Shown here in pieces: positions 27,794 to 40,387 of a DNA stretch of 64,000 nt (the first letter of the stretch is position 1; every line of letters starts with the position of its first letter). The notes below the pieces were generated by a model that searched no databases, was not told the DNA's origin, and saw only the letters and a program-made list of their open reading frames with translations. The translations under genes were made by a program, and so were the position numbers. Origin of the DNA: Paramecium tetraurelia (Eukaryota > Ciliophora > Oligohymenophorea > Peniculida > Parameciidae); contig NW_001799566.1 in NCBI RefSeq assembly GCF_000165425.1, forward strand, positions 1-64,000, read 5' to 3'.

Positions 27794-28066
27794 TAATAAA
27801 TAGAGAGTAAATGAAATTTTATTTATTATTAAATCAATTGACACTCTGTCTAATCATTATGTTAAATATATTAATGAATTATGTTTATATTTGTTAGTTT
27901 TATATATTACATTCAAAAAAATCGAACTCAACAGTGTAAAAAAATGTATGATAATATTTTAACCAAGTGCTAAACAAACTGGAAGCGGACTTGAAAAGTG
28001 GTCAGGAAGGAGGAGATCGTAATTAATAAGCTTTATTCTTAATATAATTGATAAATGAATAAATTA

Positions 28067-28527
28067 TCAAATGAAGGGATTGCTTTCCTTGACTTTGTCA
28101 AACAATTCATGATATTTTTCTAATCCTTTCACGTCATCCTTGGTTGGTACTTAGACCAAGACGACACTTGTTGGCTTTTTAGTTTATGCAGCAGCCCCTA
28201 GAAGAATAACAAATTGATGATTACCTAATTCTAATCTGCTTCTCACATAAATGTAGGGAATTCCTAATTCCTCGCATTACAGTGGTAAATGAGACAATAC
28301 ATCTACGGGACTAATGTCAGCAGCAAAGACAACAATTCCAGTGGTCTTCTTTCTCAATGCTTTTCCGACTTCCTTCACTCCTCTTTTAATATGTTTAATG
28401 GTTATTTCTAAATCATCAATACATCATTACATCTGGCAATAAATCTAAGAAGTCCTTTCTATAATTTGCTGTTGGCTATTGGATTGGCAATGGGAGAGAC
28501 GTAAAATGTTTATTCTGCTTCTGTCAT
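28067..28527 (-). CDS. NHP2: NHP2, L7Ae-family subunit of box H/ACA snoRNP
   Basis: RNA-binding protein of the H/ACA ribonucleoprotein, which guides rRNA pseudouridylation in the nucleolus. The 136-residue product has the whole L7Ae/NHP2 core: PIANPIANSKLQKGLLRFI, then HIKRGVKEVGKALRKK, GIVVFAADISPVDVLSHLP, and the kink-turn-binding LGAAAQTKKPTSVVLV. Two introns are needed: 28408-28430 (23 nt) splits a TAA glutamine codon, and 28198-28224 (27 nt) interrupts the LG|AAAQ motif. Length is close to yeast Nhp2 (156 aa), lacking part of its basic N-terminus. RGVKEVGKALRKK favours NHP2 over the NHP2L1/Snu13 relative. Confidence 0.93.
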
Positions 28528-28563
28528 AAATTAAAAATATAAATAACCATAAATTAAAATAAA

Positions 28564-30391
28564 ATGAACCTATTCAGACGAGTTTGCATCCCCTTATTGA
28601 GATAGGTACCTAAAATTGCTACTCCAAGAGTTGTGGCATTATCATTATTAACTTCTCACTTAATTTTGTTTCCTAAGAAAGTCAATGCATCTACCGTACC
28701 CAATCCAGAAGGATCAAGCAATGGTTTCAATAAATATGAAAAATTCTCTGATTAAATTTATGAATAAATTCATTAAGTAAATTCGTAGTGTTAATCAAGA
28801 CTCACGATATAATCATCGTAGTGGATCCAGACAGATTTGTGGAGCATTTTTTGGATGAATTGCTTCAAGTGGTTGATTAAGTGGTGAAAGTGTAAAGAGT
28901 AAGGTCAAAGAGACCCCTAAAGGTATTGACTTTGAATGAACCGATCACAGAAAAATTGGTAAGGGACTTCGAGTAAAAGTACAAAATTACAATTGAATAG
29001 GATACTATTATGCTTTTGAAGAATAAATATATTCAAAGGATATATAATTTCAATGCAAATGATTATTTTGAGAATAGAATTCTTTTGGTCAATTATTTTA
29101 AGAAGATTAATAAGTTAACCCAAAAAAAGTTAAATGAATTTGAGTAAATTTTATCATATCTACCATCTACAGAAACTGCAGTTTTAGTTTATGCTGACAA
29201 ATCATCGCCGCAATACAAGAATGTATAAACAAGGTTTTGCATTATGCAATAAAACGATAACTATCAAAAGAATGAAAAATTGCATTGGATTCTAATTGAC
29301 AAAGCTGTTGCAGAGAAATTAGGTGTCCAGGACATCTAAAATGGACAATTGTTTTTCTTATAGAAGAGCAGTAAATTAAATAACTTCTAATCCTCCATAA
29401 CTATCAACAATAAAAAGTTACTAATTACACCAGCAGGCACTTTAGGAGGCAAATCAGTGGATAATGTAATGGAGGACTTGACAAAGGCATATAATGATGC
29501 GAATGTGTTTTCAAATAGAAGCTTTGGTAAGTCCTTTACCAAGTATTCAATTGTACTAGAATTGGATTTGAATAAAATACCAAAACATGAGGAAACAAGA
29601 TTAGTAAAGGCTTTTGGAGAATTGAAAAAATATTTAAAGGAGACTAACCCCGAAATATTGGATAAGACTGAGTTTATCTACTTGAATAAGACTCCCAAAG
29701 ATAATCATTTGGGTTATTAAGTATATGTAAGGGATGATCAAAAATATGGGGATCGATTGAGACAACATCAAGAAACCGATATTAATGTCATGCAGAAACT
29801 AAGTGTATTCAATGAGTTTGGATAAGCTCATAGTTACATCTATAGATTAGATGAATAAATATAGGTAAGCAAGGATTCTTTGATTTCATTTTTCATGGCT
29901 GTAAAGAATGGACATGCAAATGAATATTTCTAAACTCAAGAATAGCCTAAATACAAAAAGTACTCCATAAAACTAGTGGGTAAGACATTCTAAAAGGAAG
30001 TCATGGAAAGCAACAAAGATTTTGCAATATTTTAGTATTCAAAGAATTGTCATGCATGTGGAGAATATGGTTAATATTTTGAAAATTTAGCATTGGAATC
30101 ATACAAATAAGAACATCCTACTATGACTTTTGGAAGAATGAACAATGATCACAATAAACCATCATGTATCCAAGATTTCCCATACACACCAGTATTTATG
30201 GTCTGTAAAAAAGGAATTCAACATATTCCATATGTTTATAGGTAATACTTAAATTTAAATGAAGAAACCAGAAATTCACTCCAGATCTATTGAAAAGCTT
30301 TTTCAGCGTAACAAATGCCATTAATTTAATTCCTGAAGATTAATATTAAAAATTGTAGACTGACAGAGCTTTATTCACGTAAAATCAATGA
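28564..30391 (+). CDS. Thioredoxin-fold protein with probable mitochondrial presequence
   Basis: 593 aa. The start MNLFRRVCIPLLRQVPK is Arg-rich, amphipathic and lacks acidic residues, as expected of a mitochondrial targeting peptide. The central region (residues about 75-430) contains repeated thioredoxin-like segments without obvious CxxC. The C-terminal domain reads FAIFQYSKNCHACGEYGQ, a CHAC redox-type pair, followed by FGRMNNDHNKPSC and a cis-Pro-like YTPVFMV. Introns are 28777-28799 and 30242-30264 (23 nt, both ending AAG). Without the second intron the protein would end 34 codons earlier. It diverges from NHP2 with only 36 bp between start codons, so the two probably share a promoter region. 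Substrate unknown. Confidence 0.75.
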
Positions 30392-30493
30392 GTATTAATA
30401 ATTTATGATTTATTCTTTATTTATATTTCCGCATGATATTAAATATATTGTGTTTTTTTGCATATTATTATTATTAAACTCAGATCTACTCTC

Positions 30494-31976
30494 TCATAAT
30501 TTGAGTACGGAGTCCAAATACAATTTAAGGGCATTTCCTGCAAACTTAGAGTCAGGTATTTTTTGTGTCGTTCCATACAATGCACCCATATCACCTCCCT
30601 TTTTGTATTGTGATGGATTAGCTTTGATCTAAAAATTAAGAATAAAGTTACTTCTTAAATTGCTTCTTTAATCTCTTAAACAAACTGCTTTAGATTTTGA
30701 ATATTCTATTGTGTAACACTAATATGTATTCCATTTGGATTCTGAGTTGTATTGAGGTTCCACCCTTTGGAAGTAAGGATTTGATGAATTGAATAGACAT
30801 TAATGTTTCCCTTGCTTTTAAAACAAACACAATTGATTCTTGGTTGACCACACACTTCTAATTCTGGTATTTCATTGATTTATTTGGCCAATTAAATTGT
30901 AGCATTGATAATTTATTTACTCAATTCAGCATATCTCTTTCTACCTATGGCTAACATAGTAAACCAGGCTCCAGCAGCTCCAATTCCTGTTTTAGAACCT
31001 TAAGTTGTTGGCACTGCATAAGCACCACCTGACCATGTGGCTGTAGAAAAGAATGCATACTGTCTCAATTAACGGGTTTTAAATAAAACTGTTGAAACAC
31101 CTTTTGGTGCTAATCCATGTTTGTGTTGATCGCAAGAAATACTGGTAACACCATCTAAAGTGAAATCAAACTTTCCGTAATTCATTTCTTTGGCAAATGC
31201 CACAATGAATCCACCCAAACAAGCATCAACGTGAAAACCTACCTTCTTCTTCTTAGCAATAGCAGCTAATTCTTCAATTGGGTCTTATGTTCCATATGGG
31301 AAGTTGGGCATTGATCCAACAATACAGATTGTATTAGAATTGATATGGCTTTTAAGATCCTTAAGATCAACACTAAATGTTTTTTAATTAACTTTAGCTG
31401 TTCTCACTTGAACCTTAAAGTACTCTGCTGCCTTATAAAATGCTGCATGTGCTGTTTCTGGAATCACCCTTAAATAAACTAATAAAATTACATATTTGGT
31501 TAAGTGATGCCTTTTTCTGCTTCTCCCCAATTGCGATAGGCCAGAATGGCTAACAATATTGATTCAGTGCCACCTGTAGTTAGCATTCCAATGCTCTCCT
31601 TTTCCTAACCAAATAATTCTCCTGTCATCTTTATTACTTCTGCTTCCAATTGTCTTGATGCTGGCCATAAATCAGCATGCATAGGATTGGAATATAAGAA
31701 ATTCTTAGTGAATTCCTAACATTCTTCAATAAATTTCTCATCTTTGTGAACATAAAGGGATCCAGATACTTTACCACTGTAATAATTCTTACTATCACGT
31801 TCAATCCAACTCTTCAACCTGTCATTTATTTTATCATAACCCATACCGTTTTCTGGTATCTTAAATGTTTTATTGGTGGTGTGTTTATCAAGAGAGTGTG
31901 AAAAAGATTTGAGTGCTTCTTCTTTCTTTTTTTCCAAAAATGATGAGACTCCAGGACAATAATTTATTAAGCTCAT
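30494..31976 (-). CDS. SGPL1: Sphingosine-1-phosphate lyase (PLP-dependent)
   Basis: Cleaves phosphorylated sphingoid bases to a fatty aldehyde and phosphoethanolamine, the exit step of sphingolipid breakdown. Family landmarks in order: [15 protein letters not shown] and [64 protein letters not shown], the PLP lysine in [27 protein letters not shown], and [12 protein letters not shown] near the C-terminus. Two 23-nt introns lie at about 31467-31489 and 30630-30652. The 478-residue product starts right before the catalytic domain, so the lumenal/transmembrane N-terminus of animal and yeast enzymes is absent from this model. Glutamate decarboxylase-like enzymes are related but fit less well. 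Confidence 0.9.
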
Positions 31977-32213
31977 AAATAACTACGATTTAAAAAATGA
32001 CCAATGGCCTCTATTAGAATGATATTTTACTTTGATTGTAGTCTCTACTTGGCAATCTGATGCGATTTAGGATGAAATGCAAAATAAATGTAATCAAGAA
32101 CCCAAATATGACGATATCGAATTCATCCAGCTGAGTTTACCACTTAATTGAGTTTTTGAGTGATGAATAGACCTGCTTTACAAAATCTATTGTTTAATAC
32201 ATATAATTAAAAA

Positions 32214-35200
32214 ATGTCGATTATGAATCATAAGAAGTCTTAATTAGAAAAAGGAACTTCGTAAGAAATGGAATACAAGTTCAAAATATCACTATTTAAC
32301 GTTATGCATAATATCATACAGAATAATCTCTGCAACACTTTCATTTATTGTTTGCTGCTAAGCATCGAAAATTTGTAACTAATGTACTATCCCATTCATC
32401 CAGTTATAGATTTTTTATGGGATGGTCAAGGACTGAATTATTTCAGGATCATTCTCCGCTACTTTCAATTCAATTATCTTATAGATTAAGGAGTAACCAT
32501 ATTCATAATTTTATTATACATTTCATTTGGAGTAATGGTCATTATTGGTTTGATATTCTTCATTAGTTAATATTCATTAAGCCAATTAAAATATCAGGAA
32601 CAACAATCTGGATTACTTGTTTTTAGTTTCAAATTGTTGTCCTTGTTACTTATTATTTTGAATACTATACTGGCACTACCTTTCTATAACATCTTTTTGG
32701 CTACTATCTATTGTAGATCAGATTCAGCTGCTGGGGCTGATTTGGGTTGCTATCAAGGCATTCACATTTTACATATGATCGTGGCTATAATTGGAATAGT
32801 GTTACTAATATTTTTTCATTTTTCAACGACATTGTTGTACTTTGATTTGAAGTATAGATTTTATTGATAAAAGTCCAAAATCAAAATTCCCTTTCAATGG
32901 CTATTAATCTGATGCTGAATATGCTAGGATGCTTTTTAAATTCGTAATTCCTTTTCTAATTATTTTTAATGCTCCAGGTACTTACAACAGTGAAATGGTT
33001 GTGTTATTTGGGGTTGGAGATCTCATCCTCCTATTCTCTAGATACAATTACCCGAAAGGATACAATAATTTCATGTATTTATGAATAATTTGATAATTAG
33101 ACATTTCTACAAAATCACACTAGAAATAATAGTTTTATGGATCAATATATGCGTTATAATTACTGACTTCTTGGATACTGGATCCCCTGATGAAATGGGT
33201 TTGTTATACTTATTTGTTTTGATACCATGTGTAGTATTTGGAGGTTTGTATGCTTTCAAAACTATTCTAAAAGAATCGATGACATTTTCAATTAAAAACC
33301 TTAAAAATGAGGAAGAAGCAGATAACTATTTGAACACTCTGTTATAATTGATTTTGGATCGTCAATCTCCAAACACTAAAATAAAGTTGATTGGTGTATT
33401 AAAATTGCATTACATATCTTGTACAAAAACAGTATGTGCATGCAAATCGTTAATTTCATAAGACCACAAGAAGGAGGAGGTTAATCAAGAAAATGAGAAT
33501 TGGATGAAGTTTTTGGGATCCATCTTGGATGACATCATGGCAGATGAAAAGTTTAAAGAGAACGCTAGATTCAAAATATTTTATGCTTATTTATGCAATG
33601 ACGAATTAAAGAATAAATATAATGCTCTACATTATATGATGAAGGCTGAAGATACAAAAAATCATACTTTGAGAGATGAATTTTGTTTATTCCGTTTCAA
33701 ATAACATATAGAATACGAAATGCAAGAGGATTCCGAGAAAGCTCAAGATATCGATGTTAATTCAATAGTCTTCTTCTAAAATCAATTGGTTATTTTAACC
33801 AGTATGATATAGAAGAGTGCAGAGTCACACTTAGAATTTTGGAGAGAACTGTAAGAGGACTATCCAAATATACTAAAGTTATAGAATATTGGAATGAAAG
33901 TATTGCAATAGATCGATCTCTGCGATGAAGCATATTAGGAACTAGTGGAGATCAACAATAACAATTTAAATTTATTAGAATTTTACAATGCATACTTACA
34001 ATAGGTAGTGCACGATAAGGAATAACATGAACAATTGTCTTAATAGATAAGTTAAATTAAGAAGGCTATATTTTAAAGAAGGTAAGGGGCAGGATAAGAG
34101 TCGAGGATAACTGAATCGCAGGAGACAATAATCATAACAATGAGTGGAAATGTGGGTAGTATAGGAATAGTGGCTAGTTGTAATAATGAGATCTAAAAGT
34201 CTTTGGGTTATCCTGCTTCAGATTTATTTGAGTCGAATGTAAGCAAGATTATGCCCAAAATCATAGGAGATCAACATAATCAGTTAGTTGAAAATTATAT
34301 GAGAACAAACAATTCAAATATAATAGGAATGGAACGCTTTGTACTTGCTTAGAATAGTCAATAATTTTTGGTGCCCTGCAAATTGATGGTCAAGGTATTA
34401 CCAAACTTAGATAAAGGTATACTTTTGGTTGGATTCTTAAAGCCATTAGAGAAATTGCCTGGAACTCATTATATGATATATGATGCAATTTCATAACAAA
34501 TTTTGAATTTTAGTGAATCAATCAAAGAACTAGGTATAAAAATTTAGAACATTGCAATGACAGGTGCTTAAGAGTAATCTAAATTTTCATTTGGAGCAGT
34601 TTTTAAAGAATTGGGTGATATTATAAATAACCCTCTAAATTAAAATGATTAGCCATTAAAAACTTTGTTGTATAAGTAAGAAGGTGATATATATTCAGTT
34701 GAAACTACTATAAATATTAAACATATTAATGATACTCTGGTGTAAATCAATCATGATTAAGAAAATAAGAAATTGGGAAGCACTGCAATAGATTAAGAGA
34801 ATATGTATACGAACAATGATTGCAAAAAGGTTAAGATAGAATTGATAGAAGAGAGATTCCCATTGGCAGATGATGGTTAACCAGCAGGAGGGAACATATA
34901 TCATATAATAGTGATTCGAGAGGATATTGATTAGGAGAAAATAAATTATGGAAAATCATAAATAAAACAGAGATTGGATGAGACCAAAAATATGATCGTC
35001 TAATAAAAATCGATTGAAGAAGTAGAAGACATATAAAAGAATCATCAATCTTCAATTGAGGACGACCAAGATGAAAACAAGTAGAATAAAGATATCAGAA
35101 GTGCTTTAGAATAATCCAAAACTCCAAAGTAGATCATTTATCTTAGATATTTGTCTTTAATTTTATTTTTATCAACATTGGCCTTGTCTATAAGTAAATT

Positions 35201-37054
35201 GGTGTTGTCTTTGCAATAATCAGTCTTAGTAGATGAGGGTGTGAGTGCAATACGTTAAGCTCATCGAAGACATTCATTAATGGCAGACATCAATTTGTAC
35301 AGTCGGTATTTACATTTAACATCCTTTGGATATTTTGATTCATCTTTAGAAGGAGCATTCAAAGCCAATATTAGTATATTAGTTGATAAGTTATAGCTGA
35401 TATAATTCGATATGATTGAATTTAGAATTAAAGTGGAAAGCAGAAGTGGCGAATAAATAGATGATGATTAATATGATGTAGTATTTCTGCTTTCAAATAA
35501 CGAAACAAAGTTGTATGGTAACATATTTAACGATGCTATCTTTGCTTATATTACATCAGCTTCTTCATTCAAAAAGGCCACTCTTTCTTAATTTAATGAT
35601 ACCACCAATTCTAGTAGTGTTGCTAAGAATCTGTTTTATGTAGTGGAAAATGGTTTAGATGTTCTCAGAAATGGATCTGAAAGAATAGCAGATAAATTTT
35701 ATGATTTTTATTTTGAACAAGTAGACTCCTAAACTATTAATGCTGTCATCATTCTAATCACAGCCTTAGTTATCATTGTTATTTGTGAGGTCATTTATGT
35801 TCCTATATTCATGAGCATCTTCAATGAACGAAAACGATTAATCAGCTATTTTGGCATGATCTCAAATGATGATATCAAGAATTTAATTGATCAGGGAGAT
35901 ACATTTATTCAAGATCACATTACCAAATTTAAGAGTTCTGATGAAATTTATTAGGTTGATTAACCTCAATAACAAAATTTAGTTGAAAGCTCTTTGAATT
36001 AAGATCAAAGTCAAGATGTGATTGAAAGTCCAAAATAAAAAGTGGAAAAAGAGTAAAGGAAATCCCTTTTTGATTAATCAAAGGAGAAACATCAAAGAAT
36101 CTATGAAAGTAAAGGTGGTACTCATTATCTATTAATATTTTCATTCATCTGTATTGGCTCACTTTTGATGATCGAATATATCGTTATGTATGTCTTAGAA
36201 GATCAATCAATCAGTGATGCAAAATTAATAATGGATCATTACCTGTTCATCTCTCGACGAGCAAGTATCATAAAATTTAATATACTTTTTACCTTGGAAT
36301 CTTTGGTTAATAATGGTCAATCAAGAGTATATATGGATAATGACTTGAATAAATATTATAATGAGAAGGTGTACTCAAATGAACAGGATCTATTCAAGAC
36401 TTTAATTAACACCTATCCCTCTTCATTTGATGATTACTTTGCCTTCTTCAACAATGTCAATTTCTTAAATGTTTGTGAGCATATAACATGGATCAAGTCA
36501 CTCCAATTGATTACCTAATCCTTCATCTTTGTGGATACAGTTGATAATTTTACGAATTATACCTTCTCCTAATCAGAATTAGATCAGGAATGCAATACAG
36601 TGAAAGAAGGAATCCTTACGAAAGGGTTAAGAGACTCCATTTTCTTGGTTGCTTTGAGAAACAATGAACAGTTGGCAAGGTTTTCAAATCTGCAAGAGAG
36701 TTTGAATTCATTCTAAATACAAGAACTATTGCGCAAATACATTTTGCCTACTTTTTGGGAGAATAACAATATTTTTTAAATTTGCTTTTATGAGTAAGGA
36801 ATTTTAGTTTATATTTCATTAGTTTCTTAGATATTCGTGATTCTATATAGATCTATAATTTCGTTGGGTTTGTTGGATTTTTAATTTTGATATTTTTATT
36901 TTTGTGGATCTCTTATATTGCTAAGGTTCAAGCTGGAATTCAATAATAAATGAGAATGCTCACTCTGATCCCAGATGATCTTATAGATAAATACGCAAAG
37001 CTCAAAGAAGCTATAGAATTTCATGTATTAGGAATTCAGCAAATGTAATAATGA
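32214..37054 (+). CDS. Giant polytopic PAS-domain membrane protein (paralogue B)
   Basis: A 1587-residue protein. The N-terminal 400 residues hold about eight membrane spans. A soluble helical segment follows, then a clear PAS domain at residues about 600-720 (GNVGSIGIVASCNNEIQKSL, GYPASDLFESNV, MERFVLAQNSQQFLVPCKL). Two late hydrophobic pairs come after it (LSLILFLSTLALSIS, ILITALVIIVICEVIYVPI and GFLILIFLFLWI near the end). Introns 32852-32873 (22 nt), 33075-33100 (26 nt) and 36794-36822 (29 nt) give an exact codon count. The layout copies the protein at 18646-24405, so the two are paralogues. It is likely a membrane sensor; ligand and output are unknown. No kinase, cyclase or channel motif is visible. 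Confidence 0.82.
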
Positions 37055-37080
37055 AATAATCATATAATAATAATATAATT

Positions 37081-38844
37081 ATGTACAACCCAGTTGAGTA
37101 TTATTATTCCAATGATTATTATGTGACCCAAATCACTAAGCCAGAAAGTACTAGAAATAATACTTCCTATTCGCCTAGAAAACTCATCATGGGATATTGG
37201 AAGAAGGATTATAAATCATTTATTAAACAAAGGACCATGAATTTGGAATCTAAGGAAATCCAGCCTCATTCAGCTAAGTAAAAAGGTATGAAATAATCAT
37301 TCACTCGATTGGCAGAATCTATTTTAAATGCTAGTAATTGTTTTGAAAATATCCCAAATAGATAGACAAAGACAGATAGATTTGTCAAAAAATTGAAAAA
37401 TAACATAACCACTCCTTCGCCATCACATTCTAAAGGGCATAATCATGAGGTTCGCAAAATTCCAGGTCGTCTTTATAAAGGAACGCTTCTCAAAAATTTA
37501 GATAACACAACAAATTCATTTGAAAAGTCTTATATTTTGGATTCAAAAAAGGAGTTTGGATATTCTACAATGAGTCCAAAAACTACAAAGAAAGACAAAA
37601 GTTAAGAATAACTTAGATAAAAGCATAAACAAATTTCAAATACAGAATAAGTAGTAACACCTTACAAAGAACTTAAATAATAACTGACCATAAGAAGATC
37701 GACATTGAATAATACAAACTCCACAATCTCTTTAAAGAAAACAATTTATAACGTTGTTGATGAAAAATTAGAAGGTATGAAACTAGAATGCTTATTAATC
37801 AAACCCTGTCCAAATAATATCAACAATTTGGTTATGATTCAATTTGAAAATGTTTTAGGCTATGATGAATCTAGTTTTTTTGGTTTATAACCTGATTTTG
37901 TTGGAAGCAGGTAATATGAAGAATATTTAATATTGAGGGATCATTATTTTTAAAGAGCCACATCCACTTCATCCTTTTATGTGCACAAAAACATCAAAGA
38001 ACTTTTTAATTCTATATCTAGGGTTTATCAGATAGGCATTTATACACTCAATTATTCATCACTTCTCAAAGATCTTATCAATGAAAAAAAGCTAAAAATA
38101 AATGGTGCATTTTAAATAACTGATTACAAAATAGATACATTTGTAGTCGACATTACTACTGTCTTAACTAACTTTAAGATTAAGAATCCTCAATTATTAA
38201 TATTTATTCAACCCTTCTAATTACTCAATTTGTAAGAATTCTTTGTACCAAATCATACCAAAATTCCTTATTACGACTACTATGGATAAAGATTCTTCAT
38301 TCCTTTTACGAAGTCAATCCATCCCAATTAATATAGACTGTTAGCCTTACCAAGTTTGTAGATGTAAAATTTATTCAAAAATGAAGAGCAAAGTAAGGGA
38401 TTTTCATAGATTAATTATTTTATTGAGTAATTCACTCTTGCTTTGTAAAGTGAAAGTAACTTTGCCTAGTTTCTTAGCAAGAGTCAAAATAAAATTAGGT
38501 GCATTAATCAATCGTCATACTTTAGATAATTAAAACAACGATTGTTATAATCAGTTTATTTTATTGACACTTTAAAACTTAATCAAGATAAATGTGAGGA
38601 CCTCAAATTTAAAAAAAAAGAAAGCAATGATAAGTAATCTAACAAGAATGAGAATGCTAAGTAAATGGAAATTTTGTACAATGATATAATCAATAGAAAC
38701 AAAGAAATACTTGAAAAACTTAGGAATTTCAAATGCAACCCTCAAAATAATTTATCATAATTGCATTCAGAACTACAGCAACAGTTGATTAGATTAAATT
38801 ACTGCGAAATGTTTGTTGATTCTTGCTACTACTTGCCTTATTGA
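37081..38844 (+). CDS. Uncharacterised 587-aa protein
   Basis: A single exon starting 26 bp after the PAS protein stop. The first 220 residues are basic and Ser/Thr/Asn-rich, probably disordered. Residues about 230-560 look folded, with a Phe/Leu-rich core and repeated aromatic pairs, and no membrane span stands out. I do not recognise a family. The frame meets TGA at 38842-38844 after YYLPY. It then stays open in the same frame for another 75 codons of protein-like sequence to 39072, so either this TGA lies in an unrecognised 39-nt in-frame intron or the downstream text is fortuitous. Confidence 0.65.
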
Positions 38845-39012
38845 TGTTTATAGATGTTTATTTAACTTTTATAATTTATATATACTTTCCAATCATTTTC
38901 TAAATAACCATTTCTAATATCTGACAAGAACTTCTACAATGAGAGTTCCATTCTATCACAAGTGTATTTGAGCATGCTATTCGACTATTTGCACAACTAA
39001 GCACAACTGCAA

Positions 39013-39267
39013 TCAATCTTATTTTCTTTTTTCGATCGTATAAGTTCTATTTTCCTTTATACTATTCGATGATCCTTTCTTTTTATTAATTTAAAAGCTT
39101 ATTTTTTCAATTCTGAAATGTTGAGCAGCATTCTCTTTAATTTATTCAAAATTCTCTTTATTTTATTCAGCCCTCTCTGTAGCCTAGTTCAATTATAAAG
39201 CATTCACCTCTGCTTTTTTGGCATTTACCATTTTATAGACTCTCTCTTTAGGATTAAAATCCACCAT
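39013..39267 (-). CDS. Small coiled-coil protein (84 aa)
   Basis: ATG 39265-39267 to TGA 39013-39015, no intron. The product is very hydrophilic: Ala/Glu/Asn/Gln-rich heptad-like text (KKAEVNALQLNQATERAEQN) followed by a lysine-rich tail. It is a plausible small helical protein of unknown role. It overlaps the optional C-terminal extension of the plus-strand gene ending at 38844, so only one of the two readings is likely to be real; codon texture favours this one. Confidence 0.5.
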
Positions 39268-39928
39268 ATTAATTAATTTATTGTAATAATAATCTATTCA
39301 TTTACATAATTCGTATCATAAAATCTTCGAATTTATACTCATTGTAATTTCTGGAATCTATTAAAGAGTAAATAAAATATTCTATGTAAAATTAATTATT
39401 ATATAATTTACTTATCTCTTTTGATTCTTATTGAGAGTTTTTTAAATTTTTTATAAACAACTTTTTCTGCTTTAGATCTAAGGAAATGGTGATATTTATT
39501 AGCAGAGTAGAACAAGTAACATTATTGAATTACTTGATTATTTACTATTGTTATTTATATGCAATTATGTAATTTCAGTACTTAATTTAATCATTCTTGT
39601 AGTTGCCATAATTTGAGTGGATTTTAAATACTTACATAGATGCATGCTAATCTTTTCATTAATAGACTATTTAGATTATCATTTAAAAAACGGATTGGGT
39701 AATTAATGATTATTTGGCATTTCATTTATATGATAAAGTAAAATCCATTTACTTATTATCTTTGATCTTAGGGCTAGTATGTTATTTGGATTTAATAATC
39801 GGTGCAAATGAAATTATGGAGATACGTCTATGCAATGGTAAAGTAGTAATGTAGATTGATATAAAACTATATATGATTATTTGGAAAAAAACAAATAAAT
39901 ATTTCATTATTTTGTCATTGTAATGAAT
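39268..39928. other. Intergenic, nothing recognised
   Basis: AT-rich, with short frames only. No coding text, RNA gene or repeat array could be supported on either strand. Confidence 0.4.
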
Positions 39929-40387
39929 TCAGCTTGAATAGTTTTCCAGAGGAAAATCATCAATAGGTTATTGGAAATTATATTCACTGTCTTCAAAAGT
40001 TTCGGATTCACTTTTGATCAGATTTACAATAAATGCTGAATGAGATTAAGGAATATTTTCCTTCCATTATACAATTTACTTATTTTTTGAATAGACTACG
40101 AATAATACGAGTAAATATTACATTCCACTCGCTTTTGGATTAAAGAGAGAATTGATTATTCTTAATCGGTCGCCTTGGCCTGCATCAAACTTAAGGATTC
40201 ATAATGTTTTTAAATCCTCAAAGGTATGCTTCTATGCTTCTTTATCTTTTTCTGTAGCTTGATTTGAAAGAAGCCCTCAGATTCATCGTCTTCAATCATT
40301 TTTTTATTAATTTAATGTCTAATATCTATGGGGATATCTTAGAGAATTTAACTCATATGCTTTTAAAGATATTAGCAAATAATCCAT
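39929..40387 (-). pseudogene. Possible decayed or mis-split small gene
   Basis: On the minus strand one frame, from ATG 40385-40387 to TGA 39929-39931, reads as ordinary protein for most of its length (for example ATEKDKEAQKHTFEDLK and SESETFEDSEYNFQQPIDDF). It contains four TGA codons, three of them clustered near 40285-40300. A neighbouring frame starts at ATG 40297-40299 with MIEDDESEGFF, so the text seems to hop frames there. One candidate 26-nt intron exists near 40090-40115, but no set of introns removes all stops. A pseudogene or an indel-damaged gene are both possible. Confidence 0.35.

Noticed and set aside
28565-28780. Minus-strand reading with a DPSGLGTVDALTFLG segment opposite the thioredoxin-fold gene's start
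   Set aside because: It has an in-frame TGA and no start codon, while the plus strand gives an ATG at 28564, a presequence and a good intron. It is an antisense shadow.
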